A DNA stretch of 64,000 bases, from positions 1,178,001 through 1,242,000 of the forward strand of contig NHNY01000003.1 in NCBI GenBank assembly GCA_002786065.1, read 5' to 3'. Every line of letters begins with the position of its first letter. Positions within the stretch are counted from its first letter, which is position 1. Source of the DNA: Microcyclospora pomicola. Lineage: Eukaryota; Ascomycota; Dothideomycetes; Capnodiales. Shown here piece after piece: positions 56,801 through 64,000 of the stretch. The notes under the pieces were generated by a model. The model had not been told where the DNA came from. It ran no database searches and worked only from the letters and a program-made list of their open reading frames with translations. The position numbers and the translations under genes are program-made.

Positions 56801-57291
56801 AATTCCTCGCTCTGGCCAGCCTTCTCATCCTTCACTTCCTCTGACGGACACTTTTCGAAGTTTTGACCAAACATTTCAATCTCACGCACCAGCTTGTCCG
56901 CGCAGGCCTTGATGGGCATTCCTGTGCAGTGGTAGCCCTGGGGATACAGCGCCCGCTTACCTTGCATGCGAGCCACACCCACGGCGAACTCCAGTTTACT
57001 GGCGGTAAAGCTGTGCCCAGCATGTAGACGACCATTCATGTATGGATATGCCATCGTAGCAAGGTATTTGGGCACTTTCTTTCGCAGCTCCGCCGGGGCG
57101 ATGCTGTCAAATGGCACATCTTCTAGACTGGGAGCATCCTGTTCGAAGATCTTGTTCTCCGCCCACTGTTGCTGATATTTCTTCTCGCTGGCAATGAGAG
57201 TGTCGCGCTTCTCAGTGTTCTCAAGCTTCAACGTGCCCTTAGGTTGCTCCTGTGCTTGTAGGGCTTGCTGAGTCGCTTGAACGGCTGCCAT
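53812..57291 (-). CDS. CDC60: Cytosolic leucyl-tRNA synthetase
   Basis: Charges cytosolic tRNA-Leu. Single exon, 1159 aa, class I archaeal/eukaryotic type (usual length about 1100). The HIGH motif is HAGH at residues 90-93 in YPYMNGRLHAGHSFTASK; KMSKS lies near residue 770 in GEKMSKSTGNF. Between them sits the CP1 editing domain with TLRPETMYGQNSCFV and TGVVTSVPSDSPDDYATM. The zinc-rich linker, anticodon-binding helices and the eukaryote-type C-terminal extension follow. No mitochondrial presequence at the start (MAAVQATQQALQAQ), so the cytosolic form. Confidence 0.97.
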   Translation of the reverse strand: MAAVQATQQALQAQEQPKGTLKLENTEKRDTLIASEKKYQQQWAENKIFEQDAPSLEDVPFDSIAPAELRKKVPKYLATMAYPYMNGRLHAGHSFTASKLEFAVGVARMQGKRALYPQGYHCTGMPIKACADKLVREIEMFGQNFEKCPSEEVKDEKAGQSEELPAPTQETTKTDITKFGAKKSKAAAKTNVALKYQFQIMLALGIPIEEIHHFADPQHWLEFFPPLCKLDLTNLGCRVDWRRSFVTTDANPYYDAFVRWQMNRLKELGKIRFGKRYTVYSPKDGQACMDHDRSSGEGVGVQEYTALKLKVKEWADGAKDKIEGKIPEGANVYFVPATLRPETMYGQNSCFVGPTIDYGIYEVKKGSEYYFISDRAARNMAYQSIFSTWGEFPKVADLKGSDVVGTLVNAPLSVHKDGIRILPMETVKASKGTGVVTSVPSDSPDDYATMLDLAKKADYYKIKKEWAELEILPIIETPTYGNLTAKYLVETMKINSPKDAKQLAEAKDLAYKEGFYKGKMIFGDFAGKSVEEAKPLVRQQLLDAGEAFAYAEPDGLVMSRSGDECVAGHLDQWFMNYGTPEKSGDAEWQPKVLEHVRNEDGEGLNTFSTDSKNAFEQVLFWLAQWACARSYGLGTKLPWDKSQLVESLSDSTVYMAYYTFAHFLHKDIFGKERGSANIGAEEMSDDIWDYLFCRTDKIPAETTIKHETLQRMRREFEYWYPLDLRVSGKDLIQNHLTFCLYVHIALFKPEYWPRAFRINGHLLLNGEKMSKSTGNFLTLNDATSKFGADAARIAMADAGDSIEDANFDETVANSNILRMYELRQWCESVTHDARLLKEGETYAQVKENERHKNNDSILRTGSKIFWDETFDNELNGLVKIAVSEYDGLNFKAAIKSGLYDFLGARDFYREATKAAGVGMHSDCVQRYIELQALLIAVVAPHWSEHIWLEVLKKDHTVQNARFPTAPEQKPELTAARDYVRTTSSNITSAEGAQLKKMQKGKQTSYDPKKGKKLTIFCALSYPAWQDSIIDIVRQNFSDMKLDVGGVSKAIPKAESKRAMPFVQALKKSLETGVSPDTVFERKLAFDEVTVLQEMVPGLKQTIQKCDTVQLVVVDMESGGKKGKVVGGTEGVKVDEERSELPPSAENAVPGQPTFYFENV

Positions 57292-57667
57292 GGTCGCGGT
57301 GGAAGTTTGAAAGAGTCGCAGGCCACGCAGCCGTGGAATGGCGAGGCGTGTATAAAGCAGCTTTGTGGTGGTAAAAGGATAGAGTCACATGTGGATCGAA
57401 CAAAATCAGTGCCTCTATAATGACTGTCCCTCATTAAGCTAAGAAAAGTAGCTGCAGAATGACTTTACTCCACCAAGTGTCCCGCGCTTCGCCAAAAAGT
57501 TGCAGTGGCTCGAAAGTCACGTCGGGTGAAGTTCGGGTAATCTTTCCAATCAATGGGCATTGCTTCATCCAGAGCATTAAATGAGATGCCATGTTCACGT
57601 GTGCAGAACTCTTCTTGCGCTCATTATACGATAACATCCAGCATAGCGGGAGACGCGAAACACAGAG
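57292..57667. promoter_or_regulatory. Divergent promoter, LeuRS / small membrane protein
   Basis: 376 bases between outward-facing starts. No specific site assigned. Confidence 0.45.
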
Positions 57668-58078
57668 ATGGCGACCTCCATCTTCGCATCACTTTTTCGG
57701 CGTGCTCCCAAAGGTCCTTCCTTGAATGCTCTGGCCTTTCCCTACACCGCGCAATCCAATCCCTACCGCTGCAAACGGATCTGGCCTCCAGACTTCTCTC
57801 AACTTTCACAAAAACATCAGTTTCGCTTAGAGCGTCGTTACCGTCGCCGCACCAAGCTAAAGTGGGCGCGACCAACTTGGACCAAAATCGTGACGCTGGG
57901 ACAATGGGGTAGCATTTTGTTCGTGCTGGTGTATGGTGTGTTGTATCTGGAGATCGATGAGAATCATCGGTCCGCATTCGACGGAATTCGAGAGTGGTAT
58001 TGGAAGCAGGTTGGAGAGCTGGATAAACCGCTTCCTAACCCGATCAGAGGAGAGCCTTCCCCGAGGACCAAAGGATGA
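57668..58078 (+). CDS. Small single-pass membrane protein, probably mitochondrial
   Basis: Single exon, 136 aa. The N terminus (MATSIFASLFRRAPKG) is basic without acidic residues, like a mitochondrial presequence. A very basic stretch follows (FRLERRYRRRTKLKWARP), then WTKIVTLGQWGSILFVLVYG, one hydrophobic segment (about 80-96). The C-terminal part is soluble (IREWYWKQVGELDKP). The pattern fits a conserved fungal inner-membrane protein of unknown function; mitochondrial location is an inference. Confidence 0.7.
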   Translation: MATSIFASLFRRAPKGPSLNALAFPYTAQSNPYRCKRIWPPDFSQLSQKHQFRLERRYRRRTKLKWARPTWTKIVTLGQWGSILFVLVYGVLYLEIDENHRSAFDGIREWYWKQVGELDKPLPNPIRGEPSPRTKG

Positions 58079-58801
58079 CCAGGCACTTTTAAGTACATGA
58101 TGCAGATGCAGTATACCTACCAAAGGTAGTCGAAACAGTGTCGCCAACGGGAGAGCCGAGCTTCCGGTCGATGAGGCGATGTCGTGGCTACTGAGACATA
58201 TGGAGACAGCACGATCCATTCTCACATGCATCCTCCACGACCTGCAGCAGTCGCGAAAAACAGCGGAGCCAGGCCAACACGCACATCGCTAGGATTCGAA
58301 GAACGCGTCAGTTCCGGACCATACCTTTATGGATAGGCAAGCACTTCGTCGCTATGGCCAAGCTCATGAACGAATTCATAGGGTGGATTGAGACCTGCAT
58401 TATCCTGTTCCCGGCTTTATTGGCGCCCTCGATCTCTGGCGTTACACAGTACCGCATCTGAACCAGAGCACGATGGAACATCCTGCATGAATGCGAAACG
58501 ATTGTTAGAGATGTGCAGCCGGATGGCTGCTTTCTCTCCCGGAATGCCAAGCCATGCTAGGCAAAGGCACTAGGGTATGAGGCGATGCGAAGAGGAAGCA
58601 TCTTTCGGCTCTTCTCGTGTGGTTCCTTGAGCAAAGCTCACCTGGTCAGACACTCACTTGAAGCGGGCAACAATTCGCAGCTGAAGAGAAGCGTTGGAGT
58701 GCAGCAAAACCATATTCATATCAAAGCGCTTAACGCAATCACTACATCCCATTATCAAAGAGAAGAACGCCTACAAACGCAGTTCTGTGGTCTTGTCTCG
58801 T
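58079..58801. other. Convergent intergenic region
   Basis: Between the small membrane protein and the HIT-finger gene. Short frames only; no RNA gene recognised. Confidence 0.4.
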
Positions 58802-59456
58802 TCAATGCTCGCCAAATCGCATGCGGCACAATTCCCCAAATTCTCGAAGTCCTTCGGCACGTTGATTGTCAACAGCGCCCTCTCGCATCCTCGTGATGAC
58901 AGTCAACGCGTCCTTGTCGCCCTTCTCTCCAGTCCATAATCCTCTAGGCCTGTCTGATTGCACATCATGTCCACCTCTCCCTTGCCCACCCCTTGCACTA
59001 AACCCTCGCCCTCGACCTCTGCCTCGACCACGGAATGACTCTGGCTGGGGATCTCCGTAAAGAGGTTGACGGTTCCATGACCTGGCATCATCTGGTCCTG
59101 GGTCTAGTGTCAAGCCATAGATCATCTGCAGCTGTGGCACCAGCAATGGATATCGAGCCAGCAGACGAATAAATTCTGGATCTTCTTGGAGACTGGCCAT
59201 GTCTACTTTTGCCACTCGCTGGGTAGTGCCCGGGCGATCTTTCATGGGTTGTGACTGTCCACTCTGCTCCTCGTTTGCATGTATCTCCTTGTGTTTTTTG
59301 TAGCATTCAATCGAGCAGCTCGAAAACTGTCAGGTTACACGGTAAGGCCGGAATGCGAGGAAATAGATATTCTTACTATCTTAGCTCACAAACCGGGCAT
59401 TTGTACTTGGAGTCTTGCTCATGGCACACGCCGCAGAAAGGCGGTCTAGCAGCCAT
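58802..59456 (-). CDS. HIT-type zinc-finger protein with RGG-like segment
   Basis: Exons 59456-59377 and 59318-58802; 198 aa. The zf-HIT ligands are complete once the 58-nt intron is removed: Cys 8, 11, 20, 23, 28, 32 and His 36, 40 (FCGVC...KCPVC...YCSIEC...H...H). The acceptor is TTTCGAG; the earlier ACAG breaks the frame. EDPEFIRLLARYPLLVPQLQ follows, then an Arg/Gly-rich stretch (FRGRGRGRGRGFSARGGQG) of the kind methylated by arginine methyltransferases and often RNA-binding. In yeast and humans, HIT-finger proteins such as Hit1/ZNHIT3 and Bcd1/ZNHIT6 assemble box C/D snoRNPs; others join chromatin remodellers. I cannot tell which. Confidence 0.85.
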
Positions 59457-59680
59457 GTCCTGTAGCTCAGCATCAGCTACAGCTTGATTGTTCTTGTGCT
59501 GAGTGAGTCTGCGATGTTTTTGAGTGTGTTTGAGGCGTTGACCCTGCATATGCAGTGCCTGCTGCCACTCCGCAAAGCACTCCCGAGGCGGATCGATGAT
59601 GATCGCCAAAACAGCATAGAAATTGTATATGAAGCTTTCATCATCGACAACTATACCATTCGACTTTCCAGCCATCCAGT
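59457..59680. promoter_or_regulatory. Short bidirectional promoter, HIT-finger gene / COX11
   Basis: Only 224 bases separate the two outward-facing starts. No factor site assigned. Confidence 0.5.
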
Positions 59681-60659
59681 ATGTCACCTCCTAGGTACCG
59701 TAATCTGCTCGAGCTGGCTACGAGAAGACAGTCATGGTCGTGCTCAGCATGCACTCGTAGCATGATGCGGCGACCTACAAGACGACATGTACAGACAACA
59801 TCGCAATCTCGCCAGGATGCGAGGGCAGCACCCTCAATGGCACAGATGAGAAAGCCGTTTGAGCAGAAGAACGCAAACACACTGTACGTGGTCGCCTCTC
59901 TCTCCAAGTGCAGATCGATATGCATGCCGGGATGTTCAGCAAGACTGCATTGACGGCGGACTCAGCGTCGAAAAGCTATTGCAATGAACGTTGGTTAACA
60001 ATTCTACAGATATTATGCTCTCTCTATCATACTCGGCACAGTTGCGCTCTCTTACGGAAGCGTACCACTTTACAAGACTATCTGTCAACAGACTGGCTGG
60101 GGTGGGCAACCCATCAAGTCTGCTGCTCATGGTAGTCCCGATTCCTCAGAAGACGACATCGCTGCACGTCTCACACCGGTCACGACTTCACGTCGACTTC
60201 GTATAACGTTCGCCGGTAGCACGTCCGACATCCTACCTTGGAAGTTCTCGCCGCAGCAACGTGAAGTACGAGTCTTGCCCGGAGAAACCGCTTTGGCGTT
60301 TTACACTGCTACGAATCAGAGTAAAGAGGAGGACATCATTGGCGTCGCAACATACTCAGTGACGCCGGCACAAGTAGCGCCGTATTTCAGCAAGATTCAG
60401 TGTTTTTGCTTCGAGGAGCAAAGGTTGAACAAGGGGGAGACTGTGGACATGCCAGTGTTCTTCTATATCGATCCCGAGTTCTTGAGGGATCCGAATATGA
60501 AGGGGATCGATACGATCACATTGAATTATACCTTCTTCAGTAAGTTCTATCGGTGGCATCGCGCATATTAGAGAGTTCGTGCAGATTAAGGGACTAATTG
60601 TTGCTACAGAAGCGAAATACGACAAGAACGGGCACCTATCACCTGTGCCCGCAAGTTGA
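59681..60659 (+). CDS. COX11: Cytochrome c oxidase assembly factor Cox11
   Basis: Copper chaperone of the mitochondrial inner membrane that delivers copper to the CuB site of Cox1. Exons 59681-59883, 60010-60539, 60610-60659; 260 aa. Basic presequence, then a transmembrane helix (YALSIILGTVALSYGSVPLY) followed by ICQQTGWGGQP. The intermembrane-space domain contains ITFAGSTSDILPWKFSPQQ, TYSVTPAQVAPYFSKI and the copper-binding CFCFEEQ near residues 199-201. The last exon gives KAKYDKNGHLSPVPAS. The first donor is GTACGT inside the Leu codon of NTLYYALS; the Tyr codons need this choice. Confidence 0.95.
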
Positions 60660-61051
60660 GGACGAGACCAGCTTCGTGCGGTGAATGTGCCTCGCAGTGG
60701 ACGTTGAATGGCTCAGACTACCGATGGCATGAGGCCTGGCTTGAGCGAGCGATTTCTTGCTTCTAATACGAGGGACCCGGAACGATGAAGGTCAGGTCTG
60801 CCAGTACACATTAATGCTACCCGGGTATTTACATGCAGGTCTACAGTATGCGAGCTGCAGGGACCTAAACTCCCACGCTCCTAGGGGCAAATGCTCGCGT
60901 TACTGGAGAGATCTGTTGCGAAGCTACCCCTCACCCAAACCCAAACCATTACGTCGTAGCACTACCTGTATGGGTGACACACAAGTCCATAAATGTGCTG
61001 GAGCCGACCATCGACCTTCCGTTTCATCGTTCAAATCAAGTTTCACCTACA
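60660..61051. other. Intergenic
   Basis: 3' flank of COX11 and promoter of the cupin gene, both on the + strand. Nothing recognised. Confidence 0.4.
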
Positions 61052-61642
61052 ATGTCTACCAACGAGCGCAAGCCCACGCCGGGCCAACTCACAGCAAACC
61101 TGCCTGGCCCAGTAGCGTATCTCACCGGGCACAACGAATCAACTGGCAAAGCCATCATCCACTCTGCTCGCCCGGTAGATTGGCGAGAGTATGACAACAA
61201 GAAATACTCCATGGGTGTAGCATACACAACCAACTTCCCGCCCGATCTCAACGGCGACGCCGACGTCAAAGCACACGAAGAGAAGATGGCAGGCCAGTTG
61301 GGCCTGGTCAGCGGTGGTGGCACCGTACTTCGCTACGTCGACTTCGCTCCCGGCTACACATGCATGATGCATCGCACCCAGAGCGTTGACTACGGCATTG
61401 TTTTGGAGGGCGAGGTGGTGAGCGTGCTGGACAGCGGAGAAGAGCAGCTGATGGGTCGAGGAGACGTCATGGTACAACGCGCAACGATGCATGCGTGGAA
61501 GAACCCCTCGACCACCGAGTGGAGCCGCATGCTCTTCGTGCTGCAAGACTGTAAGCCGTTGTTTGTCAATGGTCAGAGATTTGGGGAGGACTTGGGCACC
61601 GCCAAGGGAGGTGACATACCACCAAGTGGAAACGACGAATGA
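61052..61642 (+). CDS. Cupin-domain protein
   Basis: Single exon, 196 aa, start at ATG 61052 (MSTNERKPTPGQL), in better context than the longer in-frame start at 60974. The cupin core has LRYVDFAPGYTCMMHRTQSV and YGIVLEGEVVSVLDSGEE, followed by GRGDVMVQRATMHAWKNPST. These supply the metal ligands of cupin motif 1 (His ... Glu) and motif 2 (His). It resembles fungal cupins near secondary-metabolite or sugar-modifying genes, but no such cluster is present here. Function unknown. Confidence 0.82.
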   Translation: MSTNERKPTPGQLTANLPGPVAYLTGHNESTGKAIIHSARPVDWREYDNKKYSMGVAYTTNFPPDLNGDADVKAHEEKMAGQLGLVSGGGTVLRYVDFAPGYTCMMHRTQSVDYGIVLEGEVVSVLDSGEEQLMGRGDVMVQRATMHAWKNPSTTEWSRMLFVLQDCKPLFVNGQRFGEDLGTAKGGDIPPSGNDE

Positions 61643-62392
61643 GGCCCTAAGCAAGTGACATATTTCACTCTTCAAGTACGCTGTACTCCGTACTGTCTTG
61701 ATAATGCGATACCGTGGTGCTCGGCGAACTCGCTTGCGCTACAAAATCACCTTCACAATTTCTCGCTTGACCTAGTCATGCGTGCATGTTTTTCGGCGTC
61801 TAAAACGGATGTGGCAGACATGTGCCACTCAGAAACATCCCTCTAACACCTAATAAGGTATCTATCTGACGGACTGAGGAGATTTACGAATCCTCGTATA
61901 GCATAGTCCGGTGGTAGGCGAAACACATACAGTACTGACCTAAGGTATATCTACCCGGTATGTCCCGTTTATCAGCTGACACCCTGGAGGATTCACTTCA
62001 TTGATCAAAAGCCATGGCAGACTGATGCACCAAGTCTGCAGATCATTTCCGTGCAAAGGTGAGACCGTAAGCACTACATCCTTCCATGCGCGTGAATAGC
62101 AGGGTGCAGTTCACTCGACCTACAATGAAGATGGCTGGGTGCGGGAGTTGCCGGAAAGTTCGGCTGACCTACCCTAAAGTTGAAGTGCGGAGAAAGAAGT
62201 TAACTCGACCCACCATTCTCAATCAATCCTAATCAGCTTCACCAACCTCCAAGACTGCTACCTTCTCAGAAGCCACTCAGAATCAATTCTTAATCAATTC
62301 AGCCTGCATTCACAGTCTATTCAGCACTTCAACTTTTTCAAAGTCCTTCAGCAATCAGCCTCTCAATCAATTCTCAATCAATTCTCAACACA
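61643..62392. other. Transition region into AT-rich block
   Basis: No coherent gene. Around 62105-62120 and 62199-62214 the sequence repeats in similar form (AGTTCACTCGACC / AGTTAACTCGACC, about 92 bases apart). From about 62213 the DNA becomes rich in TCAATTCTCAA-like units that also occur in the introns further right. Presumably the edge of a repeat-rich compartment. Confidence 0.4.
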
Positions 62393-63685
62393 ATGGCACC
62401 CACCCCACAGACCAAGTTAATGAACTGCCCAGAGTACAGAGAGTATTAGGACCTTGCAGTTTCTAAGACCAGACCTTCAGGACTTAGAGCTTAGGAGACA
62501 GATGAGAATGAGGTGAGTGTCTGAATCAATTCTGAATGCATTCTCAACTAATTCTGAACTAGAATTGTGACCTTTACCTAGGGGAGCACTTCTGCAGATT
62601 TAGGGTTAATAAGGATATTTGTGGTGTGAGTGTATTAAGAATTCATTCTCAATCAATTCACAATTTGACAATTAACTGACAATTAATTAGGAAATCTTTC
62701 TCACTTATAAAGCCTTAGTCTAGCATGCTAGAACTAGTTATGATTGCAAGTTTGAAAAGAAGAAAGGTCAAGGTAGAAATGATGTAAAGGAGAAGGCAAA
62801 GGGTATGTGAATTGATTCTGAATACATTGAAAATGCATTCAGAATATTCTTAATTGATTCTTAACTAATTCATTTCCAGATTTTTTCAAAAAGGTAATAC
62901 AGGATTATAAGAAAGCTTAGGCTTAGAAGGATGTTGAAAAGGCTGCTACTTCTACTAGCACTCTGGTAAATGCTACTTCTATAAGTTGATCCTATTCTAA
63001 ATGCATTCTGAATTAACTGAAAATTAATTTAGCCTATTAAAGCCAGGAAAGCTGCTGCTAAAAGCAAGGCAAAGAGTAGGAGGAAGAACAGAAAGTAAGT
63101 TCTTAATGTATTAAGAATGTATTCTAAATGCAGTCCTGTAAGATAAGAGGTTTTGAATAAGATGTTAATACATTCTAAATTAATTAGTATTCTACCTAAT
63201 ACTGTTACTAGCTCTACACCTACCTCTACTACCAATGCCTCTGCCTCTAGCTCTAGGACTTAGAATGCACCTAGCCTAGTTACTCCTCCTACTACTACAC
63301 AAAATACTATAGAAGGAAGAGTTATAACTAGGTTACAAGCAGCAAGGAACCTAGTTGCTTAGGTAGTTGTGTCTCTAGGTGATCCTAGGTATGAGGATGA
63401 GACTTATTCTAATTTGTGAGTGCTAAATGCTTTCTAAAAGCATTCTAAATGCATTCAGAATGCTGAGCTGTAATTCTTTCAGAAATAAGACTAGGGGACA
63501 TAGAGAAAATTCTGTGTAAGTATGATTTATTTTCTGTGTATGAATGTTTTATAAATTAATTCTGAATTAATTCTGATAGCACTTCGACCTCTAGCAAAAT
63601 TCTGTAAGTCTTACATTGTTCGTTTAAAGACTATTGTCAATTCATTCTGAATAAATTGATAATAGTCTTTATCGTAATATAATAG
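62393..63685 (+). pseudogene. Degenerate multi-exon gene in AT-rich, CpG-free block
   Basis: From ATG 62393 coherent exon-like pieces alternate with eight GT-AG intron-like pieces. The exon pieces encode a Lys/Ala-rich middle (KARKAAAKSKAKS), a Ser/Thr-rich part, and stretches such as EGRVITRLQAARN and SLGDPRYEDETYSNL. Frame is kept over much of the length, but about seven internal stops interrupt it. All that I saw are of the amber type, and CpG is absent. The family was not recognised: no transposase, reverse transcriptase or capsid domain could be seen. It may be a host gene or a mobile-element gene, damaged by mutation. Confidence 0.45.
62513..63685 (+). repeat. Family of look-alike introns with GAATGCATTC core
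   Basis: Intron-like pieces: 62513-62562, 62626-62690, 62803-62879, 62966-63032, 63095-63187, 63416-63482, 63516-63579, 63604-63685. Donors are mostly GTGAGT/GTAAGT-like, acceptors mostly TTAG, TCAG or ATAG. They share ATTCTGAAT/ATTCAGAAT words, and several contain the palindromic core GAATGCATTC or its one-base variants (AAATGCATTC). Similar words occur before the ATG at 62213-62390. Sequence similarity among introns of one gene resembles the introner-like elements known from Dothideomycetes. That these are such elements is an inference. Confidence 0.5.
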
Positions 63686-64000
63686 CTATTACTTATTAAC
63701 TAACGATATATAGCGACCGATCTAAGACGCCTCTGCCAACTACGCCTCTACTAACTACTATGCCTATCCGCTCTCCTGTCGATAATACTAAGTTCGTCTC
63801 TTAATCTAACAACAATTACTGCCTATTTAGTTCGGAAACTATTAACATTATATCGTTAGTACTCTTAGGCAGCAATTGAGTAAGCTACTTTTCCCTCGCT
63901 TTAGTAATAGTAAGCTAGACTATAGTACAGCAATCAAATATCTTCGAGACGAGTTCGATATCCGTAGGCCTTACTTAGCTTGTCGTACAAGTGACAAAAC
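63686..64000. repeat. RIP-like TpA-rich block at window edge
   Basis: AT-rich, with many TA and few CA or TG, but CG present (GCGACCGATC, GACGAGTTCG). This is the usual result of repeat-induced point mutation acting on CpA. No reading frame. Probably part of an old repeat that continues to the right; its family cannot be told from 315 bases. Confidence 0.5.

Noticed and set aside
62393-63600. A recoded genetic code (amber read as an amino acid) to explain the amber-only stops
   Set aside because: All other genes in the window end normally, including with TAG (RPS6, SEC31, COX12), so a local mutational bias in a decayed sequence is far more likely.
61643-64000. An intact transposon or retroelement
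   Set aside because: No transposase, integrase or reverse-transcriptase block and no clear terminal repeats could be read; only decayed repeat-like DNA is supported.
1-64000. CRISPR arrays, bacterial operons or riboswitches
   Set aside because: Spliceosomal introns and fungal genes throughout; no regularly spaced repeat array and no operon layout.

Overview
This window reads as nuclear DNA of a filamentous ascomycete (Pezizomycotina), most likely a Dothideomycete of the Mycosphaerella/Capnodiales type. The evidence is short (about 50-110 nt) GT-AG introns with CTAAC-like branch sites, genes on both strands without operons, and fungal marker genes (SEC31, an HbrB/Bit61-like TORC2 subunit, a tricalbin, Zn2Cys6 regulators, cytosolic LeuRS, COX11, COX12). 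There is also a fungal giant DUF3638/DUF3645-type protein and an AT-rich, mutation-scarred block at the right end. Family assignments come from reading the proteins; no database search was run.

Layout: 1-8.8 kb holds the 3' end of a zinc-finger gene, a serine-rich protein with two PP1-docking-like motifs, a methyltransferase-like membrane protein, a glycine-zipper protein, PRPP synthetase and ribosomal protein S6. From 9.8 to 19.7 kb come a GPI-anchored wall protein, SEC31, a small RRM protein and a Zn2Cys6 transcription factor. From 19.7 to 27.4 kb the window is gene-poor, with a small Cys-rich gene, an atypical short-chain dehydrogenase and an acidic Cys-cluster protein. From 27.4 to 40.2 kb lie tricalbin, GlcNAc-6-phosphate deacetylase, COX12 divergent from an NDUFA4/B12D-like gene, sphingosine-1-phosphate lyase and the HbrB-like gene. 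A 9.4-kb coding giant fills 40.9-50.3 kb. From 51 to 61.6 kb come a small membrane protein divergent from a GDSL esterase, cytosolic LeuRS, a small membrane protein, a HIT zinc-finger protein divergent from COX11, and a cupin.

From about 62.2 kb to the end the DNA changes character. A degenerate multi-exon gene has introns that all look alike and carry a GAATGCATTC-type palindromic core (or one-base variants), which resembles the introner-like elements known from Dothideomycetes. This gene lies in about 1.18 kb with no CpG dinucleotide. It adjoins a TpA-rich, CpA-poor block in which CpG is present again, as expected of RIP. This border is the most unusual structure in the window.

The genes are mostly housekeeping. 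Two themes recur: respiratory-chain genes (COX12, NDUFA4-like, COX11, possibly the 57.7-kb membrane protein) and membrane/lipid or TORC2 functions (tricalbin, S1P lyase, HbrB-like). I saw no convincing tRNA, rRNA, CRISPR or intact transposon.
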